A stretch of DNA of 64,000 nt from Prochilodus magdalenae (lineage: Eukaryota > Chordata > Actinopteri > Characiformes > Prochilodontidae), in NCBI GenBank assembly GCA_024036415.1, contig JAMWET010003540.1:60001-124000 (forward strand). The letters run 5' to 3'. The stretch's first letter is position 1, and each line of letters opens with the position of its first letter. Below the pieces are notes generated by a model. The model made no database searches. It was given only the letters and a program-made list of their open reading frames with translations, and had not been told where the DNA came from. Below, in pieces: positions 36,097 through 47,476 of this stretch. A program made the position numbers and the translations under genes.

Positions 36097-36690
36097 AGTG
36101 AGCGAGCGTGGGTGTGATGTGAGATGGTTCAGTAGATGGTCTTTACAGTGTTGGTGGTGGTGGTGGTGGAGGTGATGGGAACCAGGGTTCTCCATGTCTA
36201 GAACACACATATAGACACTTTATTGACTATCCAAACTCCTAGTAAAACCTACACGTGTCTTCTGAGTGTGTATGGAATGCTGATGATGAAAATCTGGAAA
36301 ACCTGGAAATACTAAGTTCCTTTGGGGGACTATTTGACCTCACAGCGCCCTGCAGCATGTATCCCTCCACCATGAATGGAGTTTAAGGCTGAGATCTTCC
36401 CCACACTATCATAAACAGCGTCTCAGACATCAGGCAGCGTATTCAGAACCACCTCCTGTAGGAACTTCCTGTGAGGGAGCTTTTAGAGGGGGACGTCTGG
36501 TTACCTCCACCACCACTGTGAGGGAGCTTTTAGAGGGGGACATCTGGTTACCTCCACCACCACTGTGAGGGAGCTTTTAGAGGGGGACGTCTGGTTACCT
36601 TCACCTCCACTGTGAGAGAGCTTTTAGAGGGTGTACGTCTCATGCCCCTTCACCTCCACTGTGACATCGGCTTTTGGAGGGGGACGAAAT
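36097..36690 (+). repeat. R1 copy 2 with local 47-bp tandem expansion
   Basis: R1 body (36097-36480) followed by about four repeats of 'tgagggagcttttagagg' plus 'acgtctggttacct' (unit about 47 bp), progressively diverged to 36690. The expansion is missing in the other R1 copies. The next 300 bp (36690-36990) has two 'gaatgacaata' tails of retroposon type. Confidence 0.8.
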
Positions 36691-37514
36691 CTGGTTCACC
36701 TATGCACCAAAACTGAATGACAATAACCGACTCTGACTGTATCTATATTATTTTACGCCTAAACATTCCACTCTGGAAATCCCCTGTTTAAGAAATAGCA
36801 CATAAAGACTTTTATACCTTCTATATTTATACTTCCGTCTCGCCTGCACTGCTGTTTACCAGTATGTCTCATGTGTTTGCCCAATGTTTATATTTGCACA
36901 TCGGAGTTTGGAGAAATGAAATCTCGTTCAGCTATGCACTCCTGATGTAAAATCTGAATGACAATAAAATTCACTTTGACATATTTCCATATTAATTCCC
37001 TAAACATTCCTGAACCATCAGTGGAATTCCCCTAGCAATAGGACATTATAGCACATGGAAAATGACTTTATATAATATATCTGTCTATATCATTATTAAA
37101 GCAGTCTGGTTTAGACTTTCTGTGCGGTGTGCAGCAGATTTCTTGTGTGGTACTACCAGACATCCAGCTAAACTAACCCTGATCAGCTGGATGGTTAAGT
37201 TACTCTTCCTCCATGTGGGAGGTATCCCAATCCCAGAGCAGGAAAGAGCTTGTTAGCTGCTAGAAAGGGTTTTTTTGGTTTCCAAAAAAAACAACATTAA
37301 TGTATATTTTATATGGCCAATGTCCAACAAATTAAAATGGTTCATGCTTTAATACATAATTTAATTACATTTGAATTTAAACATTTTAACTTAATTTTAA
37401 ATGTAATTTAAATGTTATAACTTCATTTTTAATTCCATTTTTAATGTAATTCAGTTTAAAACAAATTATATGAAGGTTCTTTATACCTGAATAAGGTTCT
37501 TATAGGCTGTGGAG

Positions 37515-38225
37515 ACCTCACTAATGCTCAATCAAATCCTCACAGCAATGTTTACCATCAGTACCTGACCTCACAAGTGCTCAATCAAATCCCCACAGCA
37601 CTGTTCCAACATCAGTACATGACCTAATAATCAAATCCTTACAGCAATGTACTACATCAGTACCTGTCCTTACTAACGCTCAATCAAATCCTCACAGCAA
37701 TGTTCCAACATCAGTACCTGACCTCACTGATAATCAAATCCTCACAGCAATGTTCCATTAGTACCTGACCTCACTAATGCTCAATCAAATCCTCACAGCA
37801 ATGATCCAACATCAGTACCTGACCCCCCACTAGTGCTCAATCAAATCCCCACAGCAATGTTCAACATCAGTACCTGACCTCACTGATAATCAAATCCTCA
37901 CAGCAATGTTCCAACATCAGTACCTGACCTTACTAATGTTCAATCAAATCCTCACAGCAATGATCCAACATCAGTACCTGACCTTACTAACGCTCAATCA
38001 AATCCTCACAGCAATGTTCACCATCAGTACCTGGCCTCACTGATAATCAAATCCTCACAGCAATGTTCCATCAGTACCTGACCTCACTAATGCTCAATCA
38101 AATCCTCACAGCAATGTTCACCATCAGTACCTGACCTCACTGATAATTAAATCCTCACAGCAATGTTTCAACATCGGTACCTGACCTCACTAATACTCAA
38201 TCAAATCCTCACAGAAATGTTCCAA
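37515..38225. repeat. 54-bp minisatellite array, about 13 copies
   Basis: Units: 'ctcaatcaaatcctcacagc', 'aatgttccaacatcagtacc', 'tgacctcactaatg'. Several copies lack the 'gctc' step or part of the middle. Confidence 0.95.
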
Positions 38226-38884
38226 GAATACGTGAGTCAGTTAATGTAATGTAACTGGTTTAAACCCAACATCATTTAATCCTGTTCCTGCACTTATGAT
38301 CCGCTGGCTTTCCAAACCGACCGAGATGGAGTTTACGTTAAAGACAGAATCCCTCTTTGTGGAATACCAGCCATTCCGATCCCGCAGGGTAAACCCGGCA
38401 CAAAGCTCCAAATCGTGCCCAGATGGACAGAGGCTGTTCTCCATTTACTATACGGTGCACTGTACACTGACATGCAACTCCCTCCCTCCCTCCTTCCTTC
38501 CCTTCTCCTATTCTCCTGTCTGGCCCGACGCCACGTCCTGCAAGCGCTCCGGGCGTCCCATGTCAACAGTTTACACGCCGACATCCTGTTTGGAGCAATA
38601 AGGAAAGCGGGGCCATTTCCTGCCTGTCCCTGTGCCAGCGCCCGCTCAACAGCCGCCCGCACGGCTGCCCACTGGCCCGGTCACCCACCAAAGGAGGGGG
38701 GTGGGAGTCAGAGATAGGGGAAATGGAGAGAGCACGCTAGAGGACTAAATATAACACAGCAAGGACTTCCAACGGAATATCATCATGGGATCAGACATCT
38801 TAATCAGCGTTTACACTGGCTCAGTAAAATCAACAATAACAAGCGAATGAGTGGATAAATGAATGATGGGGAGAACGATAGTGA

Positions 38885-39490
38885 CATTAAAGGTCAGATA
38901 AAGGTCACCAGGATCAATAACTGATGATAAGTTTAGACTGATATGATCAATATTTATTGAGCTACACATACAGAAGTCTGTCTCTCAGTATGGCGTCGGG
39001 CCGCCGTGTTCGCTAACCCAACACGCCAGACGTCTCGGTATGGAGCTGTAGAGGTTCCTAATGGTGTCCTGTGATAATCCATCCCATGCAGCTTGAACAT
39101 CCTCACACAGTTCCTGCAGATGGTGCGGTAGGGGTGGAGGTGGAGCAACACCAGGTCTACTGGACGTGTGTTGACAAACCGTTCATCTCGGTGCTGACCA
39201 CGGTGCCTCCACACACGGATTCGTTGGGCGTCTCCACCAAGACTAAAGCGGGACTCGTCACTGAAGATGACCCGCTGCCATTCTGAATCACTCCATGACA
39301 GTCTGGTACGACACCACTGCAGTCTTTGGTGACGGTGACGTGGTGTTAAGGACAGTCGTGGTAACGGTCTGTGTGCATGTAGTCCTGCGTGGTGCAGCCG
39401 TCTGCCCATGGTGCTGCACTAACAGGAGGACTCATGGAGGGCACCACTGCTCGCTGGATGTCTGTAATGGTGGCTGTTGGGTCACATGCT
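38885..39490 (-). mobile_element. Internally deleted Tc1-like element, copy F
   Basis: The best-preserved reading frame of the family: 151 codons on the minus strand (39409-38954) with HRHQRLQW, VIFSDESRFSLGGDAQRIRV and WRHRGQH, then directly the C-terminal tail (RMFKLHGMDY...). The region that should hold the second Asp and the Glu of the DDE triad is absent, so it cannot be active alone. Confidence 0.85.
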
Positions 39491-40333
39491 GGACAATCCG
39501 TCCCGGTCTCTCTCTCCATGGTTCGTGTAGGTCTCCCAGATGTTTCAGGTCACTGGTGTTAGGCTTCTTCTATTCACCGTCCGTTACGGAGCGCAATTCG
39601 CTGATAAGACCATCCCTCTTCCCGTGGCTCTATGACGCAACACCTCTCAAGCTCCTCCACCTGCTCGAATTGATTTCAAACTCTTCTCTGAGACATGCTT
39701 CACTTGCAAAGGATGCCGCCAACACCAGAACTGAGCCAGAACTGCAACAGAACCGGATCATAATTAAGCCTTTAAGCCTGTATATCTAAACTGCACAGAC
39801 GGATGGCCACAGGCGAGTAAGGAGCGTCAACGGTAGTCTCCAAAGACAGGCCTGTGATACCATGACCAGATCCCATGGTTCTTTGCCTGTGCTCCCTGGA
39901 CCAGGAGAGTTCCGACTTCACTCACAGCTTCCACTCCCTCTGTCTCTAAACAGCACTCGCTCCCCACTGACAGAGCATTATCAGTAACACCGTGGAGACG
40001 ATTATCCCCCTAGTAACATCCACACACCTTCCCTCTTTTTCCTGTTAATAACTTCGGATGACTAAATAGAAGGAACATTTCCGACGGGCGCCGTAAACAC
40101 GCTGGGGGACGAGCGGCCGGCTCAGCGAATCTCCCTCCGAGTGAGAGTAAACACCAGCAGGAGAAGCAGAGCAGGCGCTGGGCAACGGCCAGAGACCAGG
40201 CCTGCGTCCTGTTAACGTCCGACCCGAGTTCCAAACCTCTTAGAGAGTCACGCTTTGGTGATGAGAGGAGGATGAACCAGGCCGTTTCATCACTGTGACC
40301 TGAGAACACTCTAGAGCTGTCACTCTTAATTAC

Positions 40334-41065
40334 TAGGGATGCACCGATCCAGCTATTCCAGTCCCGATACCAGCACCGATACATAAACTCAGCATGTCTG
40401 TGGACACCCGATATGGAGCCGATACCATTTTCGAATGACTGAACCGTATACCTCACCATGTCGGAGCGACGTACGGCACCAGGACTGACCTAAGCACTGC
40501 TCACTCATACAGCTCACTCTCTGGCTCCCTCCATGTTGTTCCTGTGAAGTCAAGTCTACTGTAAGGTCTTGGGTTCCTGCAGATCCACCTCCGGCCACTC
40601 GGGGGAGACAAAGGGCAACCAATGAGCGATCGAGACGCAAACGCCAACACCTGCAGTTCACTCTACTTAAGCGTAAGAGTGCCGTCGCTTGGTTGCTCAG
40701 TCTGGAGTTCACGTTGCCACGTGCACACGTCTCTCGTGACTAGCCGGTAGAAGATTTTGGTTAGCTTCGTTGAGCTCACCGGTTTTTCCTCCTGGCAGCC
40801 TTTGTTTGTCCACTCTGCTGGGGAACCGTTAGCTCGCCTCGTAGCCGCTGGTCTGTGAACACAGCAACCACGGTTCAAGTCTCGCTGAGGTGCGACAGTA
40901 CCCCGCTACATCTACAGACACCCCACAAGCACGCCATTAACGGCATAGCACACATCACAAACAAATTAGAGTGGGGACTGGCCTAATTATCCGATACCCG
41001 GTCCAGCTAACTTCATTCATATGGGAGTTGATATCCGATCCTAATATCGGACCGGTGCATCCCTA
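40334..41065. mobile_element. hAT-like non-autonomous element
   Basis: Ends are 'tagggatgcaccgatcc' (40334-40350) and 'ggaccggtgcatcccta' (41049-41065), inverted with one mismatch. Sub-terminal ATCGG/CCGAT motifs are repeated. TIRs starting TAGGGATGCACCGAT are typical of fish hAT-type elements. The flanking 8-mers are not a convincing target-site duplication. No transposase was seen; 732 bp. Confidence 0.8.
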
Positions 41066-41589
41066 TTAACACTGACTAATATTAGGAATCAGGAACTGAG
41101 CCAAACCTCCTGATAACAGTTAAACAAACTTTAAGGCAATCACGCTTCCTTGGGTACCAACGTGTTCAAGAGTGACGTCTGGTTTAAACACACTGAACGC
41201 TCCTCAGCAGAACGCTCCTCAGCAGAACTGCAGCGATCGCTTAAATGTTCAGACAGCATGAAGAGAACCACAGAGGAGTGCCTGTGTGCTACGGGGGGCG
41301 GGTAGTGTTGGGTGGGGGGTGTTTAGGGGGGCTGGGGAAGATAAAGTTTGACAGATCAGTTCCTGCGGAAGACTCATTCTCCCTCTCCAGCAGTTAACAC
41401 TTCATAAAGCCCACTGCGGGTCCACTGAGAGTCATTGACACACGCACACGCACGTACGCACACACGCACACACACTCACAACACGGAACTCAGGTCTCCA
41501 TAAGCTCTGTATTTATAGAGCCCATTACACAGAAAAGTACGAACAAGAGTCTGAGGAAGTATGCAAGCATGCGTAAATTAATTCATACG

Positions 41590-42019
41590 ACTCTAAGGCC
41601 GGGCAATGAGACTCTCGGGCCGGGCAATGAGACTCTAGGGCCGGGCAATGAGACTTCAGGGCCGGGCAATGCGACTCTAGGGCCGGGCAATGCGACTCTA
41701 GGGCCGGGCAATGCGACTCTAGGGCCGGGCAATGCGACTCTAGGGCCGGGCAGTGAGACTCTAGGGCCGGGCAATGAGACTCTAAGGCCGGGCAGTGAGA
41801 CTCTAGGGCCGGGCAGTGAGACTCTAGGGCCGGGCAGTGAGACTCTAGGGCCGGGCAGTGAGACTCTAGGGCCGGGCAGTGAGACTCTAGGGCCGGGCAG
41901 TGAGACTCTAGGGCCGGGCAATGCGACTCTAGGGCCGGGCAATGCGACTCTAGGGCCGGGCAGTGAGACTCTAGGGATGGGCTATTAGACTTTAGGGCCG
42001 GGCTGGGCAAGGAGACTCT
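41590..42019. repeat. 21-bp minisatellite array, about 20 copies
   Basis: Unit 'gggccgggcaatgagactct' + a, with A/G and GAG/GCG variants in blocks. The GC-rich unit contains GGGCCGGGC. Because 21 is a multiple of 3, three frames stay open for over 110 codons; these are not genes. Confidence 0.97.
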
Positions 42020-42295
42020 ACCAACTGCATGTCGGATTACACAGAGAGCCTAATCAGACCTGTTTAACTTGGAGACCGTGTACCACAGTGTATTCGATAC
42101 ACCAGTGTTCATCGTTCCAGCAGCTTTGTTTAATGTGTCTCTACTTTGTCTGTTCAAACTGAGCAGATATCATTAATTATATAAAACTATGAATGGTGCA
42201 TCATGAACACCATTCGCTCAGCTCTATTTCGCTCTATTCCGACCACATGTGGAAACTAAGCTACTTCAACAGCTCGATCTGAATTCTGTTCTTGT

Positions 42296-42535
42296 GATGT
42301 CATATACACCACTCAGCCATAACATTAAAACCAGCTCCTTGTTTCTACACTCATTCTCCACCACATCAGCTCCATCTACTATAGAGATGCAATTACAATT
42401 ACAATTACAGAAAACTGCATATATACTTTGTTAGCCCCTTAGGACCCCCACAGAACCCCCACAGGGCCCCCACAGGGCCATTGTTCTCAGCACTGCCGAG
42501 ACATTGACATGGTGGTGGTGTGTTAGTGTGAGTGG
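42296..42535. mobile_element. Foldback-family fragment
   Basis: Starts 'tgtcatatacaccactcag' and 'ccataacattaaaaccagct' and ends in 'gtggtggtgtgttagtgtga'. This is the outer end of the family plus part of one arm; the centre and the other arm are missing. Confidence 0.7.
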
Positions 42536-42639
42536 TCTGTTAGGGCTGCTGGAAAGCTGGAAAAGAGACTGAGAAACTGGGAAACTAAAACTGGAAAACT
42601 GAGCTGGACAAACAGGCAGTTTGAAAGTAGTTGCCACTG

Positions 42640-42860
42640 TGGCGTCTCAAAACTCATTTACACATATCCACCTCCTCATTTAACAAGTTTAGTCCCACCC
42701 ACTCACACCGAGAGTGTTTTAGCTCCAATACAATCAAAACAGAGCTCATTTACATAAGTCTTAAAGGTGCAGTAACAAAAAAAAAAAAAAAAAACAGTCT
42801 AATTAATACTATCTGAAATAAGTCCTGGCCTGTATTATTATTTAATGATATCAGCCCTTT
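42640..42860. repeat. Repeat shared with 60760-61000 and 61340-61480
   Basis: 'acagagctcatttacataag' then 'tcttaaaggtgcagtaacaa' and a poly(A) run (42778-42794). Related blocks lie near the first exons. The class is unknown. Confidence 0.6.
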
Positions 42861-43029
42861 AAGATGGTCTTAACAAGATGCTTCTGAGAAACTAAGTCCT
42901 GGTAAATTATAAGGGAGGAAGAGAGGCTGGAACATGGTCATATAAAAAGAATGAGGACTTTTTTTTGTATTAGACCTGAATAAACAGAAGAAACTATCAA
43001 ACTGGCTCTTTAAAATATTAGAGAAAAGA

Positions 43030-43071
43030 AATATAAATACTAAGTATACTAAATTAGGAGGGAAAATAAGT

Positions 43072-43116
<45 letters not shown>

Positions 43117-43292
43117 AAAAATAAATAAATACATAAAACGTATATACCTAAAAAACATACAATTACATTTATCAAATGGAATACCTTACATATTTATTTT
43201 TTTCTTTTAAAATATATATATATATACACATATATATACACACACACATAACTTATTTTCCCTCCTAATTTAGTATACTTAGTATTTATATT
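43030..43292. repeat. Perfect 43-bp inverted repeat around a (TA)n core
   Basis: The arms 43030-43072 and 43250-43292 are exact reverse complements (starting 'aatataaatactaagtatac'). The 177-bp spacer is AT-rich with (TA) runs at about 43076-43113 and 43211-43226. Transcribed, it would form a stable hairpin. Confidence 0.92.
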
Positions 43293-43931
43293 GTAATCTC
43301 TGGTACTTGTAGTCTGGGAGGTGTAGAGTCAGAACTCTTGAGGTCTTTGGATCTTTGATACAGATGGATCGCTGATGCTTACGGTTCAGGATGCACTCCA
43401 ATTCTCCAATACAATTCAGAAACAAATAATCTCCTCCTGGGGGTACGGTGTGGTGCGTGCGGCAGGAGGTGGAGGCTGTGTTTGTGTGTGGATGTGTTGT
43501 TTCTGGCTCGGTGCTTTATGAGGGGGAAAAGCTACACACTGAAGAGCAGGAGGGCGGGAGACGAGAGACACGTTTACTACCAGCACTCACGCGCAGAGGA
43601 CTTTTCTGGCACCATCACCAAACTAAACATGGAGCACCCTCACACGCTCGCCAGGCCCCTCACAACCCTCTGCACGTCTACGATGAGCAGTGTAACTGTT
43701 ACCCTTTGGGAGTCTGTGTCTAGTAAACAACAGCGTTTGCTGTGGTGTGCCACAAGGTTCTATTCTGGGGCCACTACTTCTGTCAGTATATATGCTAACA
43801 TTCGCTAACGGTAGCTACCAGGTAGCGCACCCTCATGCATCACCATTGAGCACCAGAACGTTCTCTGGTCTGAACCCTTTTGTAGTTTTTCCCCCAAAAA
43901 ATATTGCGACACAATAAGAGGACTACACCCA

Positions 43932-44187
43932 GTTGCCACTTTATTAGGTACTACACTCACCACTGCCCACTGTATCAGCTCCACTGACCATACAGGACAC
44001 TCTGTAGGTGTACAGGTCCAGACTGTAGTCCATCTGTTTCTCTGTGTACTGTATTACCCTGTTCTTCAATGGTCAGGACCCCCACAGGACCACCACAGAG
44101 GAGGTATGATGTGGGTGATGGATCATTCTTAGTCCTGCAGTGACACTGAACGTAGATGAAAGTATATGTACCTAATAAACTGACTGG
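43932..44187. mobile_element. Short TIR element of the foldback family
   Basis: The left end 'gttgccactttattaggta' and the right end 'tacctaataaactgactgg' are inverted over the ttattaggta core. The interior is one arm of the foldback family ('ctgttcttcaatggtcagg'). Confidence 0.7.
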
Positions 44188-44727
44188 TGCGTATATATCT
44201 GCAGGGTAGAAAGGAAGTAGCTGGTCGAGTCTGCAGTGTAAGCATTTTCCGCTTTTCTCTATTTGTTTTTATTAGCAAATATTATTTATTATCATTTATA
44301 ACTTTGTTTATTTTTAAATATTATTTTGCTTGGTTTAAACGATTTTCTGAGTCCTTGTTTTTGATATTTTGTGTTTATTGCATGAACACAATCTTCATAA
44401 TTATTGTTATTAGAATTTTAAATATTATTAATAACCTTTATTATTATTATTATTAATATTATTATATTGGTAGCTGAAAAGCTATCTTGCTACATATCTG
44501 AATGACAAAAAAAAGAACACTTGGGCACATTAAACTTTTGTATTAATGTCATTTTATTAAGTTATTCTGATGGTTTTGTGCTGTTTGGTTATTTTTCTAT
44601 GGCTCAAAATTTTAAATTAAAAATTAATTTGCATTAAAACACAAAGCATAATTGCATCCCATAAACTATACAGTCATAAATTACATAGCCGACTCTACAA
44701 CACACAAATTGATAGTCAAAAAACCTA

Positions 44728-44994
44728 CATGTAAGTGTTATATGGAATGTTGATAATGAAACTCTGCAAAACCTGGAAATACTAAGTCTCTGTGGGGGAC
44801 TATTTGACCTCACAGCGCCCTGCAGCATGTATCCCTCCACCATGAATGGAGTTTAAGGCTGAGATCTTCTCCACACTATCATAAACAGCGTCTCAGACAT
44901 CAGGCAGCGTATTCAGAACCACCTCATGTAGGAACTTCCTGTGAGGGAGCTTTTAGAGGGGACGTCTGGTTACCTTCACCACCACTGGGAAGAG
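44728..44994 (+). repeat. Interspersed repeat R1, copy 3
   Basis: Same landmarks as copy 1, 5'-shortened. The right end is the same 'ttcaccaccactgggaa' as copy 1. Confidence 0.8.
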
Positions 44995-45712
44995 CTCCGT
45001 TTCACACCAAACCTCTCTGAATGGCTCTGTTTATTATCGTCTTAACTACTTAAAAATGGAGAAAGTCCTCTCCTTTACTGATCAAAGCTACTGAATGTCT
45101 GCAGCCCAGACCCAGCAAAGTGACAATCACAAACATACACAGGCTGCCGTTATAAAGTCTTCAGTCAATCCAGTAAAAGCCTGTGTGATATCGTTCTCCA
45201 TCTGCGTCCAGGGCGATAAAGACATAAAGCTGGTTATAAAGTCTGTTACCGTCAATTTGTCACCAGGTGTTTTTCGTTTGAAGAGGGAGGAGAAAGAGGG
45301 ACGGAGTTCTCTCTCCCTTCAGGGAGCGTCTCTAAATCTTTGCCGTTTCCGAAGCGCTCCCAAGGCATTCATTTCTGGGAGGTGTGGAGATGCGGAGGCT
45401 TGCACCCCATCGTGGAATTCTTGGTGGTTTCGATGGGGTGTGATATATTTATCTCAGAATTTTCAAGCTTGCTTACAAGTTTGGGCCTTCCTGACATCTG
45501 AGCATGTCCTCTCTCCTTAGATGGAGGGGGCGTTACGCTCTCCTATAAGATCTGAAGCTGAATTATGAACATGGACATGACTGGGGCTGTGCTGGGAGAT
45601 GCAGCAGGGCAGTCGTGGATATCTGCTGCCCTCTGCTGCTCACGTTTTGAGCTGCTGGGATCTTCCAGGAATTCCTCAATCTTTAAATGGTATTACAACA
45701 CAGCAGACACAT

Positions 45713-45993
45713 GCCCACTTGATTAACACCACCTCCCTGTATCTACACCCACTGTCCACTATATTAGCTCCACCGATCAAACCGGACCCTCTGTAGGTGT
45801 AGGTGTACAGGTCCAGACTGTAGTCCATCTGTTTCTCTGTATACTGTATTACCCTGTTCTTCAATGGTCAGGACCCCCACAGGACCACCACAGAGCAGGT
45901 ATGATGTGCGTGGTGGATAGTTCTCAGCATTGCAGTGACACCGACATGGTGGTGGTGTGTTAGTGCGTGTTGTGCCGGTGTGAGTGGATCAGC
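45713..45993. mobile_element. Foldback-family fragment abutting ATE1 exon 5 donor
   Basis: One arm of the family, from 'ctgtccactatattagctcc' through 'cttcaatggtcaggaccccc' to 'gtgtgagtggatcag' (45979-45993). Family similarity stops about 18 bp from the exon 5 boundary (46012). The beginning of intron 5 is thus nearly all transposon-derived. Confidence 0.8.
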
Positions 45994-46011
45994 CAACACT
46001 AGCAGACCCAC

Positions 46012-46197
46012 CTGGTTTAGGGGCAGGTCGTGGGCTCTGCGCTGTGGGAGAAGACGCTGGTTCCTCTCTAGATGTTTCAGATGATGCCGGTTTGGTGTCC
46101 CCGTCTTCCTCAGGGCTGCTGGGGATGATGGGACGCTCCACAGGATCTACTGGAGGCACTGCTCCTCTCGCTTCAAATGCGGAGTCCATCGGCTCAC
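46012..46197 (-). CDS. ATE1: ATE1 exon 5 (Pro/Ser/Glu-rich linker, possible cassette exon)
   Basis: This 186-bp exon encodes 62 residues of low-complexity linker: GEPMDSAFEARGA, then a Pro/Ser/Glu-rich stretch, ending SPRPAPKPG. The EPMDS start and PKPG end match the mammalian exon, but the middle is shorter and diverged, as expected for a disordered linker between the N-domain and the catalytic domain. It starts and ends in the same phase, so skipping would remove 62 residues without a frameshift. The acceptor is unusual: (TG)28, then CGCGCATAG|GTGAGC, instead of a pyrimidine tract. The donor is CCAG|gtgggt, with a foldback transposon remnant ending about 18 bp into the intron. Exon identity is secure; alternative use is inference. 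Confidence 0.95.
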
Positions 46198-46199
46198 CT

Positions 46200-46264
<65 letters not shown>

Positions 46265-46271
46265 GTTAATA
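46198..46271 (-). promoter_or_regulatory. ATE1: ATE1 exon 5 3' splice site with (TG)28 tract and distant branch point
   Basis: Read on the gene strand, the intron ends with TATTAAC (46271-46265, close to the ideal TACTAAC branch point, putative branch A at 46266), then (TG)28 (46262-46207), then CGCGCATAG. The branch A is about 69 nt from the splice junction and there is no AG in between, so the AG-exclusion zone rule is kept. There is no normal polypyrimidine tract. Long UG tracts in RNA are known binding sites for TDP-43 and CELF-type proteins, and (TG)n length at CFTR exon 9 is known to alter inclusion; applying that here is inference. Confidence 0.8.
46207..46262. repeat. (CA)28 microsatellite; (TG)28 in the ATE1 transcript
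   Basis: An uninterrupted dinucleotide run that takes the place of the polypyrimidine tract of ATE1 exon 5. Confidence 0.98.
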
Positions 46272-46323
46272 TACCGGAACAAAGCTTCGTGCTTTTTCTC
46301 CACAGCCGAGGACGAACGCTTCA

Positions 46324-47280
46324 GCCACTTTATTAGAAACATCTAGCCACCCTGTAGGTTCACCTGCAGGTTTACCTTGCTGGTGTATAGGCTGTATTAG
46401 TCATCCACTATCACGGTGGTCACGGACCCCTGCTTCTAGATATCTATGGTGCTGTCCAGCATTTATGTACTTAACTCTTATTCAAAATTGCCTTTAAGTG
46501 TCATTGAGACACCTGGCAACCACCTGGGAGCTGGGAGAACCACCTACACTATCCACACCAGGTAAACAGAACTTAAAGCTTTCATCGTTTAGAGAGAGAC
46601 AGGAGAACATCAAGCTCCACTCTGGTTTCCTCAGATCTGAGAACACCCACAGGTGTTTGTCCATCCTTCTTCCACTTCTGATGCGTTGCCCACCACCTGC
46701 TTCCGGCCTAAGGACCGCCCACACCCAGCCACATTCTCGCTCGGTTCTCAAACCAGTTAAAACAGAGGGTTAAATTGGCCTTCTGTTCACCAGCTCAAAT
46801 TCTCCTGTTCCACCTGATACTGCAGTTCGCCCCTGCTAAAACTGTGACAGGATCGTTTTCCAGTAGTTATGAAACTGTCATAGCGCCACCTGCAGCAGTG
46901 GAGGGTAAACTCTGTTACACAAGGAGCATGCTGAGCGCGTGACAAGACACGTCAACACTATGGAGGTCTGGAAGGAGGTGTAGCTGTTCAAGAAGCTCCT
47001 CACTGAGAAAAGGAGACACACACACATCCAACAACGAAGGTGCTGGTGTTCTCAGAGCAATGGACTGACCACCCCAGAATCCAGAACCTCAACACCAGTG
47101 AACGTGTTTGGGGATACCTGGGCGGTAAGAGGAAGCAGAAGATGCTGAACCAGCTTCTGAGACTGAGCTTTGGAATACACACTGAACTGAAGGCTGGTCC
47201 CGGACGTTTAACACTGATCCACTGTAGGCGGAACGCAAAGTGCCACCTGAGAATCAGTCCGGGGTTTCTAATAAAGTGGC
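46324..47280 (+). mobile_element. Tc1/mariner-like element with 17-bp perfect TIRs
   Basis: The ends gccactttattagaaac (46324-46340) and gtttctaataaagtggc (47264-47280) are exact inverted repeats. Inside, 46960-47200 reads with breaks LLTEKRR and DHPRIQNLNTSERVWGYL; the latter resembles the transposase block 'DHP.QSPDLNP.E..W' around the third catalytic acid, here altered. About 957 bp, non-functional. Related to 23960-24480. Confidence 0.75.
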
Positions 47281-47476
47281 CAGCAATATTGGATCATTAC
47301 AGACAATCAGCCAGGAAAGACAGTGAGGAGAGCAGAGAATCAGATGCTCATGCAACTCATTTCCTGTTAACTTGGGATGATTATAATCGATGAACTGAAA
47401 CGAACAGCTATGAGGTCACAGAGTTAAGGAAACATCCGCACTGATATTCAGAGACACCAGGTTCCTTGGGAGAACC

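Larger units (their letters stand above)
34222..46011 (-). other. ATE1 intron 5
   Basis: The longest intron, 11,790 bp. It holds composite copy E (34326-34898), a Tc1 piece (34915-35318), an unexplained long open frame (35085-35909), R1 with local expansion (36097-36690), the 54-bp array (37515-38225), a CpG-containing stretch (38240-38720) with nothing identifiable, Tc1 copy F (38885-39490), plain DNA (39500-40330), a hAT-like element (40334-41065), the 21-bp array, foldback pieces, an inverted repeat with (TA)n (43030-43292), an R1 copy (44728-44994) and a foldback piece ending next to exon 5. Confidence 0.85.

Noticed and set aside
41525..42010. Three overlapping open frames with 7-residue repeats
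   Set aside because: Product of the 21-bp minisatellite; open on both strands and in several frames.
45989..46342. 117-codon minus-strand ORF as an independent gene
   Set aside because: It is ATE1 exon 5 read through into the (TG)28 tract and flanking introns; splice sites and phase define 46012-46197.
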